The translations under genes were made by a program, and so were the position numbers. Of a stretch of DNA of 37,263 bases, positions 8,438 through 16,062 are shown piece after piece (position 1 is the stretch's first letter; every line of letters starts with the position of its first letter). This DNA is from Sutcliffiella rhizosphaerae (GTDB lineage: Bacteria > Bacillota > Bacilli > Bacillales > Bacillaceae_I). Where the stretch lies: positions 1 to 37,263 of the forward strand of contig NZ_CAKJTJ010000033.1 of assembly GCF_917563925.1 (NCBI RefSeq). The letters are read 5' to 3'. Under the pieces are notes generated by a model. It had not been told where the DNA came from. It searched no databases and saw only the letters and a program-made list of their open reading frames with translations.

Positions 8438-9514
8438 CTATTTTATTTTAGCTTGCTGCCCGATTAGCTTTAATAACATAAATCTAACGCCTTTCCTTTC
8501 ATATGAAAAGTCATTGAATGTGCCAATATAATAGGAATCCAATTTAGGGTGGTAGAACATATAAGCGCCTGTGGCACCGGCATGTCCCCAAACATTAAAA
8601 ATCTCGGGCATAAGTACAGGTACTGTTTTAAACTGCATAATGCCATAGCCATAATCAATTCCTAGTTCATACTTCGCCTTATCCGCTTTCATTTTGTCCA
8701 GTGTTTCTCTTGTTATTAATTTATTCGTTACTAATGCTTTCATAAATGTAAGCATATCTTCTCTTGTTGATACCACTCCTCCTCCTGCATAGTCAAGCCC
8801 TGCATATCCTTTGTGATTGGTAAGGTTTTTCTCATTTATATAAAAATCTGCAATAGGTTGGGTGTCTGGATCAAGAGGTGTAGAGTAGTGTAATACAGAA
8901 GAATTCATCATGTTGAGAGGTAGGTAGATATATTGTGTGATGGCTTCATGAAAAGGTAATCCTGAAATTTTTTCAATGATTAATCCTAACAGATGGTAGT
9001 TTGTATCGGTATACTTAAAGCCTTTACCTGGAGGAAAATGTGGTTTTTGATGGTTTTTTGCCCAAGTAATTGCCTCCTGTGGACTCATGTTAAAGTTTGG
9101 ATTGTTTAGAAGATGCTTTAAAAGGGGACGGAAATTATCATACAATCCTGAAGTTTGATTCAATAGATGCCTTATTTTTATTTCATTTGTATAATTCTTA
9201 CCTTTATATATGTGTAGGCCTTTTACGAAATCGTGATCAAGATAGTTGGTTAGCTGATCCTCGAATGTTAGTAAACCTTTTTCATAAAAGATACTAATTA
9301 ATACCGAGGTAAAGATTTTCCCAACACTCGCCATATAAGCTGGCTGATCAGGATGCATGGCTCCTTCTGCTATGTTCAAATGAATTTCTTGTTTTTCTGA
9401 ATATACAAGCAGAGCAGCACTGGTCAGTTTATCTTTTTTCACTTGTTTCCTAAATGAACTTTCCATGTCAGTGATTATTTTCTCCTTCTGATTTGCTTCC
9501 ACAGCTATTTTCAC
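8438..9514 (-). CDS. Beta-lactamase-like serine hydrolase (class C fold)
   Basis: Encodes up to 358 residues. It shows the serine beta-lactamase/PBP-like fold: ASVGKIFTS contains the SxxK nucleophile motif, HLLNQTSGL follows, KYTDTNYHLLG sits at the YxN position with Asp instead of Asn, and HAGATGAY sits where KTG/HxG is expected. Such Bacillus proteins are esterases or D-aminopeptidases more often than antibiotic resistance enzymes. No signal peptide is visible, so it is predicted cytosolic. The GTG start at 9514 has a poorly spaced ribosome-binding site; a nearby GTG or the internal ATG at codon 17 are alternatives. Confidence 0.8.
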   Translation of the reverse strand: MKIAVEANQKEKIITDMESSFRKQVKKDKLTSAALLVYSEKQEIHLNIAEGAMHPDQPAYMASVGKIFTSVLISIFYEKGLLTFEDQLTNYLDHDFVKGLHIYKGKNYTNEIKIRHLLNQTSGLYDNFRPLLKHLLNNPNFNMSPQEAITWAKNHQKPHFPPGKGFKYTDTNYHLLGLIIEKISGLPFHEAITQYIYLPLNMMNSSVLHYSTPLDPDTQPIADFYINEKNLTNHKGYAGLDYAGGGVVSTREDMLTFMKALVTNKLITRETLDKMKADKAKYELGIDYGYGIMQFKTVPVLMPEIFNVWGHAGATGAYMFYHPKLDSYYIGTFNDFSYERKGVRFMLLKLIGQQAKIK

Positions 9515-9724
9515 CCTCTTTTCTATTTACCTTTAACGTTTATCATTTAAAGCCTTAAGGTAGGTCTACCTTCTATAGCAATCTTCCTCCTTTTTAAGTA
9601 ATATGTAAGTATTCTTTTGAAAATGAAATAATCCTTCCTCGTTTTTTTACTTCTCCGATTCTTTTTGCCCTCGTTTAGTGTCTATATTAATGAAAGCATA
9701 TTTCTGATAGGAGGCTTATGTTAT

Positions 9725-10675
9725 ATGGAAAACTTAGAAGAGCTTGAAAAAGAGTCATGGCCGTTAAAAAAGAAATTCCTTACAACTATTCAACCTCACC
9801 GAACAAAGCTTTGGCAATATTGCCTTCGCTTAACCGGTACTCCTTGGGATGCCGAGGACCTCGTGCAAGAAACTTTGATGAGGGCTTTTGCTTCGCTTGG
9901 TCAGTACTGGCAACCTTTGTATCCGAAAGCCTATTTGTTCCGCATTGCCACCAACACCTGGCTTAACCAACAACGTAAAAGAAATATAGAAATAGACTCC
10001 TACGAGGAGGAAGAGCACAGCCAAAACTATGATGTACCTGATGACTTCTTTGTATATGAAGCAATGGACACGTTGACCAATTATTTACCCCCCAAGCAAG
10101 CTGTGATTGTTATCCTTATCGACGTATTTAAGTTTACCGCAAAAGAAGTGGCGAACCTGCTACCTTCAACCGAAGGGGCAGTAAAATCCGCTTTGCAGCG
10201 TGGAAGGCAAAAACTACATCATTACAAAAAGGATGAGAACAAAGAAATGATAGGACAAAGGAAGGTGAAAATGAGTTCTTCTATTATTCAAGCGTTTGCT
10301 AATGCTTTTAATCAACGTGATCCAGAAGCATTAGCTACCTTGCTTAACGAAAATGCGTACCATGATATTATTCATGTCGGGCAAGAATATGGCAGACAAG
10401 TGATACGAGATAATTCCATCAAAGATGATTTTCTCGATCCGACCATTGCTGACCAAACGGCAGAGGCTCGATTATTGTGGGGGCATGAGGTTGTTGCTAT
10501 CTTTTTACACAAAAGGAATCAAACCGAGCTTCATGATATTATTACGCTTGAAGTGGAAGGAGACAGCATTGTATCTTTTAGGCACTACTATTTCTGTGAG
10601 GACTTTTTAGCTAATGCAGCAGCGCAGTTCGGGGTTCCCCTACAAACGGAAAAAGAATATAAAGTCCTGCAGTAA
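9725..10675 (+). CDS. ECF sigma factor with C-terminal SnoaL-like domain
   Basis: The start is the ATG at 9725, 10 nt after GGAGG; an in-frame TTG at 9665 lacks support. Of 316 residues, the first half is an ECF sigma factor: a region 2 with LTGTPWDAEDLVQETLMRAF and PKAYLFRIATNTWLNQ, and a region 4 with LPPKQAVIVILIDVFKFTAKEVANLL ... GAVKSALQRGR. The second half (from about residue 185) is a SnoaL/NTF2-like cup: AFANAFNQRDPEALATLL ... VGQEYGRQVI. This architecture is known from ECF41-like groups, where the C-terminal domain modulates the sigma factor in place of a classical anti-sigma. No anti-sigma gene is adjacent. The signal is unknown. Confidence 0.85.
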   Translation: MENLEELEKESWPLKKKFLTTIQPHRTKLWQYCLRLTGTPWDAEDLVQETLMRAFASLGQYWQPLYPKAYLFRIATNTWLNQQRKRNIEIDSYEEEEHSQNYDVPDDFFVYEAMDTLTNYLPPKQAVIVILIDVFKFTAKEVANLLPSTEGAVKSALQRGRQKLHHYKKDENKEMIGQRKVKMSSSIIQAFANAFNQRDPEALATLLNENAYHDIIHVGQEYGRQVIRDNSIKDDFLDPTIADQTAEARLLWGHEVVAIFLHKRNQTELHDIITLEVEGDSIVSFRHYYFCEDFLANAAAQFGVPLQTEKEYKVLQ

Positions 10676-11100
10676 ACTTTAAGGACAGGGAAGCGCCTTG
10701 ACCAGCCCCGACAAGCATAAGGTTGGGTTTCACCTTTTTGACCTCAAGGGCGAGGCGCTGAAGCTAGAAAAATCGCTTGCTTCAAATGTTTCATAAATAT
10801 CGTTGAAATCCCTGTTGAAACAATGGGTATTTGTTGGAAACCGCTCCGACTTAGAGAAATATGAATGGCAAAATGAGCTTTAGGGCGGTTTCGAGGAAGG
10901 AAATTTGATGGAGTAGACTTTTATCAACGAAACTGGAGGAGTTATCGGCGACTATTTCAATTTATCGACGAAAGCGGTGTAGATATCGACGAAAAGCAAG
11001 CATTTATCGACGGCTAGACAAATATAAACAAAAATCGACACACACGACTTCCCCTTTACTCAGTGATTACTTAAAAGCTACACGCTGCTATTCATTAAAA
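10676..11100. repeat. Non-coding stretch with a palindrome and degenerate ATCGACGAAA repeats
   Basis: No gene is visible here. Around 10690-10765 a GC-richer segment forms an imperfect inverted repeat (GCGCCTTG ... CAAGGGCGAGGCGC), resembling dispersed intergenic palindromes of Bacillaceae. From 10921 to 11040 a motif close to TTATCGACGAAA recurs six times (10921, 10942, 10962, 10983, 11003 and 11031) at about 20-28-bp spacing. Its role is unknown. Confidence 0.45.
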
Positions 11101-11110
11101 TAAAAGAAAA

Positions 11111-11150
11111 CCCAAAAATGTAGGACTGACAACATTTTTGGGTGCTTTTT
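11111..11150. terminator. Bidirectional terminator after the CitMHS gene
   Basis: Stem CCCAAAAATGT / ACATTTTTGGG with T-rich tails on both strands. It ends the minus-strand atuA-type operon, whose last stop codon is at 11257. Confidence 0.75.
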
Positions 11151-11256
11151 ATTCAAGGGTGTTTTTGCTAAGAACCTTATCAGTTATCCGTAAAAAATCG
11201 TTACTGTCGTGCTCTTATACTGCCATTTTATTAAAGGTTCTAGCAAGAAAAGTGCC

Positions 11257-12543
11257 TTATATAATTCCCATCAAAAATGCAACAATCGTCATCACAATGG
11301 TTGTTCCAAAAGCCCATTTGAACATGAATTTTTGGTGATCCCCAAGCTCTACCCTTGCTAATCCTATTAACAGGAAGGTCGATGCTGTCAAAGGACTGAG
11401 CGGAAATCCGGTAGTCATTTGACCTAGAACGGATGCTCTTGCCATTTCTACCGGAAGTACTCCATAGACCTCTGCGGATTGACTTAAGACTGGTAATACT
11501 CCAAAGTAGTATGCATCGGGTGTGAAAAGCAGACTGATTGGCATACTGATAACCGCAATTAAGAGAGCCATATGACCACCGACACCTTCTGGAATCACTT
11601 GCACCATCGCAAGTGCCATCGCTTCTATCATCCCAGTTCCACTCAGGATTCCTGTAAAAATACCTGCTGCAAAGATAATAGAGACGACCGTCACCATTCC
11701 AATTGCTTGGCTCTTCACCTGTTCCTGCTGGTCTTCCGCTTTTGGATAGTTGATCAATAAAGCGATCGCAAAGGCAACCATAAATACGATTGGCAACGGC
11801 AGCCATACCTGTACAAGTGTAACAAGCGCTACAATGGTAATAAGGAGGTTGAGCCAAAATAACTTCGGTCTTCTCATACTTCTTTCTTCGTCCGTTAATT
11901 CTTGGTCGAAATCATATTGGAAATCGGTCACACCCAGTCGCTTTCGTTCTCGTTTCCCTAAAATATATGCGACAAATAAAACCCAGATAATGCCGGCAAT
12001 CATTGCTGGAATAATGGGATTAAAAATCTCAGCTGGGTCAATATTTAAAGCACTTCCTGCCCTTGCTGTTGGACCACCCCACGGCAAAATGTTCATCACC
12101 CCTGCTCCTAACCCCACTACTCCCGCCAATACTAGGCGACTCATTTTTAGCTTTTCATATAAAGGTAGGAGAGCAGGTATTGTAATTAAGAAGGTTGATG
12201 CTCCAGATCCATCCAAATGGGTAAGTATGGCTATCACAGCTGTACCTATAACAACTTTTAACGGATCTCCTTTAACCATTTTCAATACACGTGAGATGAT
12301 GGGATCGAATAAACCGGCATTATTCATCACACCAAAAAATAGAATAGCAAATCCCAACATGATACCTGTTGGTGCTACATTTACAATCCCTTCTAGCATA
12401 AGTCCCCCAATTTCGCTCCCAAATCCACCTATTAAAGCAAACAATAGTGGGACAACAATTAACGCAACGATAACAGATGTTTTTTTCGTTAATATTAAAT
12501 ATAAGAACACGGCAATAGTCAAAAATCCTAATGCTGCTAACAT
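11257..12543 (-). CDS. CitMHS-family citrate/carboxylate transporter
   Basis: Encodes 428 residues with about 11-12 hydrophobic helices, close to the usual length for CitM/CitH metal-citrate:proton symporters. Recognisable segments are GILFF-type GFAILFFGVMNNAGLFDP, ILTHLDGSGASTFLIT, GVMNILPWGGPTARAGSAL in the middle and SLLFTPDAYYFGVLP ... GQMTTGFPLSPLTAST near the end. These are the paired re-entrant signatures of the CitMHS family. It would import citrate or a related di/tricarboxylate, usually complexed to a divalent cation. It is the third gene of an operon with atuA and the AtuA-like gene. A CRE-like sequence lies just before its start, so catabolite repression may act inside the operon. 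Confidence 0.9.
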   Translation of the reverse strand: MLAALGFLTIAVFLYLILTKKTSVIVALIVVPLLFALIGGFGSEIGGLMLEGIVNVAPTGIMLGFAILFFGVMNNAGLFDPIISRVLKMVKGDPLKVVIGTAVIAILTHLDGSGASTFLITIPALLPLYEKLKMSRLVLAGVVGLGAGVMNILPWGGPTARAGSALNIDPAEIFNPIIPAMIAGIIWVLFVAYILGKRERKRLGVTDFQYDFDQELTDEERSMRRPKLFWLNLLITIVALVTLVQVWLPLPIVFMVAFAIALLINYPKAEDQQEQVKSQAIGMVTVVSIIFAAGIFTGILSGTGMIEAMALAMVQVIPEGVGGHMALLIAVISMPISLLFTPDAYYFGVLPVLSQSAEVYGVLPVEMARASVLGQMTTGFPLSPLTASTFLLIGLARVELGDHQKFMFKWAFGTTIVMTIVAFLMGII

Positions 12544-12557
12544 GCTATTCCTCCTTT

Positions 12558-12574
12558 TGATAAAGCGCTTTCAA
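12558..12574. promoter_or_regulatory. Candidate CcpA (cre) site upstream of the CitMHS gene
   Basis: On the minus strand TTGAAAGCGCTTTATCA matches the catabolite-responsive-element consensus around the AAAGCGCTTT core with one mismatch. It overlaps the last codons of the AtuA-like gene and sits just upstream of the transporter start, where a bound CcpA could act as an intra-operon roadblock. Sequence match only. Confidence 0.45.
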
Positions 12575-12900
12575 TCCTTTGAACAAAGTTGAATGTCTAA
12601 TTCTAGCAAAGCACTGCTTAAGCTTTTTCCGTGTGTATCTATCGCAAGTGAAGTGGTTACGCCTCCTAGTAAGCTATTAGTACAGACAAAGTTATAGGAT
12701 TTTATCGATGGCACATCATAACGGATTACTTCGCCATCGATAATGTCCTTAAGAAACGTTTTCACTTTTTCAGCAGTCACTTCTCTACCAATCCACTCAT
12801 AATCGGCTTCATCGAAAGGAATCAAAGATAAATTGGAGATGTTTCCTTTGTCTCCAGCTCTACTATGAGCAACTTCATATAACTTGATGATTCTACTCAT
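12571..12900 (-). CDS. AtuA-like ferredoxin-fold small protein
   Basis: Encodes 109 residues of the AtuA-like (PF23544) type: an N-terminal LYEVAHSRAGDKGNISNLSL segment, the diagnostic one for this family, then a VTAEKVKTFL helix and NSLLGGVTTSLAIDTHGKSLSSALLELDI at the C terminus. In other genomes this domain is either a separate small subunit or fused to the C terminus of AtuA (DUF1446). Here it overlaps atuA by 8 nt, implying translational coupling and a stoichiometric complex. The biochemical function is not established. Confidence 0.85.
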   Translation of the reverse strand: MSRIIKLYEVAHSRAGDKGNISNLSLIPFDEADYEWIGREVTAEKVKTFLKDIIDGEVIRYDVPSIKSYNFVCTNSLLGGVTTSLAIDTHGKSLSSALLELDIQLCSKD

Positions 12901-14218
12901 TGGAAAAAACCTCCACGTTTACTTGTTTATCCACGATGCTTCTTTCTAGAAGAGTGGACACGACACCAACGCATTCCGTTATCGTTTTGCTTACACCACC
13001 GCCACCATATGGACCGTTTGTATAAAGGGCTTCCACTTCGTTGCCTAACCGTTTTGCCACTTCTTCTGTAGGGCAAAGTGCTGCCGCACGAAGCCTTACT
13101 TCATATGGTTGATAATCACCAAACTGTGTTCGATGTACCGAGGTGAGGCCCATTAGGTCAATCCGTACATCATCGATAATGGACTCTAATCGTTTTTTGA
13201 CGACATCCCCAGCCATTTTTGCACGCTCTATTGCGGTGGAACCTGCATAAGAAATAGCAGCCTCACTCAAATATCCTGCGTCATAACCAACGGATACTTT
13301 ATAACAGTCTGGCTTTTTCCTCCCTGTACCACCTGACACTTTCACTTGATTGACATCCACTTGCTCCAGCGTCACACTTGAAAAATCCGCCGTTACATCT
13401 GGGGTCAAATAGTTAGCGGGATCATGGACTTCATAAAGCAGTTGCTCTTTGACAGTGTGCAGGTTCACAACACCACCTGTATTTGGTGTCTTATTAATGA
13501 CAGCAGTTCCATTCTCTTTAATCATGGCATATGGAAAACCTAATTTTTCTAACTGTGGAACTTCCTTTTTGCCAACATCCGCAAAATACCCTCCAGTTAT
13601 TTGCCCTGCACATTCTAACAGGTGCCCGACAACCGTCCCTTGGCCAAGCTTCTCTACATCCTTTAACGACCAATCATAATAATCAATCATCGGAGCTAGG
13701 AAAAGAGAGGGATCTGCGACTCTCCCAGTAATGATAATGTCAGGCTTAGTTTTAAGAGCTTTTAATAGTGCTTCCACTCCTAAATAGGCATTGGCAGATA
13801 TCACCTTATAGTCACTTACTTTTTTTCTTGTTTCCAGAATTTCTTGATTTCTTTTTAACTCAGTTAGGACATCATCCCCAGTTACAACAGCCACTTTACA
13901 AGGAATGTCGAGTTCTTTTGCAATCTTAATTATTTCCTTTGCTGCTGCAACAGGATTTGCTGCACCCATATTGGTGATAAGACAAAATCGTTTCTTATCC
14001 AACACTGGCAATAATGCTTTTATCCGTTCCGAGAGAAGGAGGTCATAGCCTTTATCGTGGTCTTTCTTTTTCGCTTTTTGAGCAATTGCAATTGTTCTTT
14101 CGGCCAAACATTCAAATACTAAATAGTCTAAATCCACCTTTTCTGCGAGCTCAACAGCAGGTTCGATGCGATCCCCAGAAAAACCAGCCCCGCTTCCAAT
14201 TTTCAACATATCCTTCAC
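12893..14218 (-). CDS. AtuA-family (DUF1446) protein
   Basis: Encodes 441 residues beginning KIGSGAGFSGDRIEPAVELAEK, the conserved start of the acyclic-terpene-utilisation AtuA/DUF1446 family. It continues with ECLAERTIA, NMGAANPVAAA, ITGRVADPSLFLAPM, CAGQITGGYFADVG and GPYGGGGV. AtuA is required for citronellol/geraniol catabolism in Pseudomonas, but the reaction is unclear, and most Bacillus members sit with transporters rather than terpene genes. Pairing with a CitMHS importer points to catabolism of a carboxylic acid instead. It is the first gene of a sigma-54-dependent operon: the -12 element ends 47 nt upstream of the ATG. Confidence 0.85.
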   Translation of the reverse strand: MKDMLKIGSGAGFSGDRIEPAVELAEKVDLDYLVFECLAERTIAIAQKAKKKDHDKGYDLLLSERIKALLPVLDKKRFCLITNMGAANPVAAAKEIIKIAKELDIPCKVAVVTGDDVLTELKRNQEILETRKKVSDYKVISANAYLGVEALLKALKTKPDIIITGRVADPSLFLAPMIDYYDWSLKDVEKLGQGTVVGHLLECAGQITGGYFADVGKKEVPQLEKLGFPYAMIKENGTAVINKTPNTGGVVNLHTVKEQLLYEVHDPANYLTPDVTADFSSVTLEQVDVNQVKVSGGTGRKKPDCYKVSVGYDAGYLSEAAISYAGSTAIERAKMAGDVVKKRLESIIDDVRIDLMGLTSVHRTQFGDYQPYEVRLRAAALCPTEEVAKRLGNEVEALYTNGPYGGGGVSKTITECVGVVSTLLERSIVDKQVNVEVFSNE

Positions 14219-14264
14219 CTCATTTGTCAGTTACCTTAGAGAGATCAATACCTAACTGTTTAAA

Positions 14265-14280
14265 TGCAAATATCGTGCCA
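14265..14280 (-). promoter_or_regulatory. Sigma-54 promoter (-24/-12) of the atuA operon
   Basis: The minus strand reads TGGCAC-GATAT-TTGCA, which matches the RpoN consensus TGGCAC-N5-TTGCW at every position. It faces the atuA gene, with a predicted start about 12 nt downstream near 14253. The adjacent gene encodes a sigma-54 activator. Confidence 0.9.
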
Positions 14281-14284
14281 AAAG

Positions 14285-14310
14285 AAAAAACGCTTTCTGT
14301 AAGCGTTTTT
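14285..14310 (-). terminator. Terminator insulating the regulator from the sigma-54 promoter
   Basis: Symmetric AAAAACGCTT / AAGCGTTTTT with a 5-nt loop and a T-rich tail on the minus strand. It lies 120 nt past the regulator stop and just upstream of the -24 box, so readthrough from the regulator into atuA is blocked. Confidence 0.8.
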
Positions 14311-14321
14311 AAAATTTGCAT

Positions 14322-14435
14322 TTCTAATAATTTAGAATGATAAATGACTGTGTTGCTTCTCTTCATAGCTTTTATAGGCGATCTGTCATTTCTAAAATTT
14401 TAGAATAAAAAATTGATTATTCCAATAATTTAGAA
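14322..14435. promoter_or_regulatory. Three palindromic activator sites (candidate UAS)
   Basis: Three copies of a 16-bp palindrome of the form TTCTAAnAnTTTAGAA occur at 14322-14337, 14390-14405 (perfectly symmetric) and 14420-14435. The last overlaps the end of the regulator gene. They lie about 45-160 bp upstream of the -24 element, the usual place for enhancer-binding-protein sites. They are likely bound by the adjacent Fis-type regulator. Confidence 0.7.
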
Positions 14436-15833
14436 CTCACCAATCTGATATTTCTTCATTTTGTTATACAGTGTCGCTAAAGAAATGCCTAAAGTTCTTG
14501 CCGTCTCTTTTTTGGCATCTAACGCAGACCCATGTCTTGCCAAATTTTTCATGATCACCATTTTCTCTGTGGCCTCGACAGCCTCTCTTAAGGAAGTACT
14601 TACTGCTCCCTGTTGTTCAACGGGCGTAGATTTACTAAAATTACTAGGCAGATGCTCTGGATAAATCTCTTTCCCATTTGCCATGCATATTGCGTAATCT
14701 ATCGTATTCTTTAACTCCCGGACATTTCCTACCCATTCATAAGCTTCCAGAATCGCAATGGTAGATTCGTGCAGCACGTAGCCGGACTCTTGCTGAAGAT
14801 GATTGGTATGTTTATTTAGGATAAAGTAAACAATTTCTTCGATATCCTGCTTTCTCTCCTTTAGAGGCGGAATTTTTAGATTCAATACGTTCAGTCTGTA
14901 AAACAGATCCTCACGAAATAGCCTTTTTTCCATCAGCTGATGTAAATCTCGGTTTGTTGCAGCGATAATCCGGACATCAATCGGTCTCTCTCTTGCCTCT
15001 CCTACTCTTCGAATCGTATTTTCTGACAAGACACGCAATAACTTTGCCTGAAGGTCATATGGCAATTCACCGATTTCATCTAAAAAGATGGTGCCATGAT
15101 TGGCTACTTCGAATAAGCCTAACTTTCCACCCTTTTTTGCACTTGTAAAAGTCCCTTCTGCATAACCAAACAATTCACTCTCCATAAGTGAGGCTGGAAT
15201 CGTTGCACAGTTAACTGGGACAAATGGGTGCTCCCTTCTTGAACTGGCATTATGGATAGCTTGGGCAAATAGCTCCTTCCCTGTCCCACTTTCACCGACT
15301 ATCAGGACAGGTAAATGCGACTCTGCTGCCTTCCTTCCTAAATAGGCAACCTCTTTAAGTCCTCCATTTGTTCCAATAATTTGATCAAATGTGTATTTTG
15401 CCTGATAGATGGAGCCCATTTGTTGTTCAAGCCGTGACAGCCTTTCTTTATTTTTTTCCAGCTCCTTGGACAGCGTATGTACCTCTGTTAAACTTTTGCA
15501 AATGGATACCGCTCCAATGATTTGATTTTGCAATTTAATTGGCGCCATATCCACCACATATTCCACATTTCCCTCTTTACGATAGACACCTATCCGCTCC
15601 TTACCATCTTTCAAGGTGGAGGGAAGCTGTGCTTTCGGGCGGACATCCCGCAATGGCTTACCTATTATTTCTTCCGGTTTTACTCCCGTAATCCGTGTGT
15701 ACTCTAGATTAATCAGCCGAACAATTTCATTTGAATCAATAACTAACACGCCATCGTAAATGGAATGAATCGCCGCTTTGTACCACTCTACCTGATCTTC
15801 AAGTGATAGACCATTCAAGTCTTGATATGACAT
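14430..15833 (-). CDS. Sigma-54-dependent enhancer-binding regulator (PAS-AAA-Fis)
   Basis: Encodes 467 residues. An N-terminal PAS domain (about 15-125) senses an unknown ligand. The AAA+ domain follows with Walker A GESGTGKE, Walker B GTIFLDEIGELP, an R-finger region and the arginine-rich DVRIIAATNRDL. A C-terminal Fis HTH ends TARTLGISLATLYNKMKKY. The sigma-54-contacting loop, usually GAFTGA, reads GTFTSA, a two-residue variant that retains the Phe and the central Thr. The gene lies upstream of, and reads toward, the sigma-54-driven atuA operon, which it presumably activates from three palindromic sites. No phosphorylation receiver domain is present, so activation is probably by ligand. 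Confidence 0.9.
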   Translation of the reverse strand: MSYQDLNGLSLEDQVEWYKAAIHSIYDGVLVIDSNEIVRLINLEYTRITGVKPEEIIGKPLRDVRPKAQLPSTLKDGKERIGVYRKEGNVEYVVDMAPIKLQNQIIGAVSICKSLTEVHTLSKELEKNKERLSRLEQQMGSIYQAKYTFDQIIGTNGGLKEVAYLGRKAAESHLPVLIVGESGTGKELFAQAIHNASSRREHPFVPVNCATIPASLMESELFGYAEGTFTSAKKGGKLGLFEVANHGTIFLDEIGELPYDLQAKLLRVLSENTIRRVGEARERPIDVRIIAATNRDLHQLMEKRLFREDLFYRLNVLNLKIPPLKERKQDIEEIVYFILNKHTNHLQQESGYVLHESTIAILEAYEWVGNVRELKNTIDYAICMANGKEIYPEHLPSNFSKSTPVEQQGAVSTSLREAVEATEKMVIMKNLARHGSALDAKKETARTLGISLATLYNKMKKYQIGEF

Positions 15834-16013
15834 GATCCCCCTCCTTCAGTTATAGGGAAATTGTCGCTTACTAATAGGAAAACGTCAATTAGTAAAAAAG
15901 CGAACCTTCTAAAAATAAAGTAGGATTCATATATCTTTTCAGCTTCAGTATTTTGTCAAACACTACCTCCCCTTGGATATATCCTCATTCCTCTAGTTCA
16001 TCTACACAAACAG

Positions 16014-16043
16014 AAAGCTGCAGCCAATTTTGACTGCAGCTTT
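16014..16043. terminator. Terminator after the alcohol dehydrogenase gene
   Basis: Inverted repeat AAAGCTGCAG / CTGCAGCTTT with a 10-nt loop lies 20 nt beyond the stop codon at 16063. The minus-strand tail is TTTCTGTTT. Confidence 0.6.
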
Positions 16044-16062
16044 TCATCAATTTAATTATCAT

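Noticed and set aside
11240-11857. Open frame of 205 codons overlapping the CitMHS gene on the same strand
   Set aside because: It is out of frame with the clear transporter, has low-complexity composition and no homologous features; it is a shadow.
11750-12592. 280-codon plus-strand open frame antisense to the CitMHS gene
   Set aside because: Antisense shadow of a strongly conserved membrane protein gene, without ribosome-binding site or recognisable motifs.
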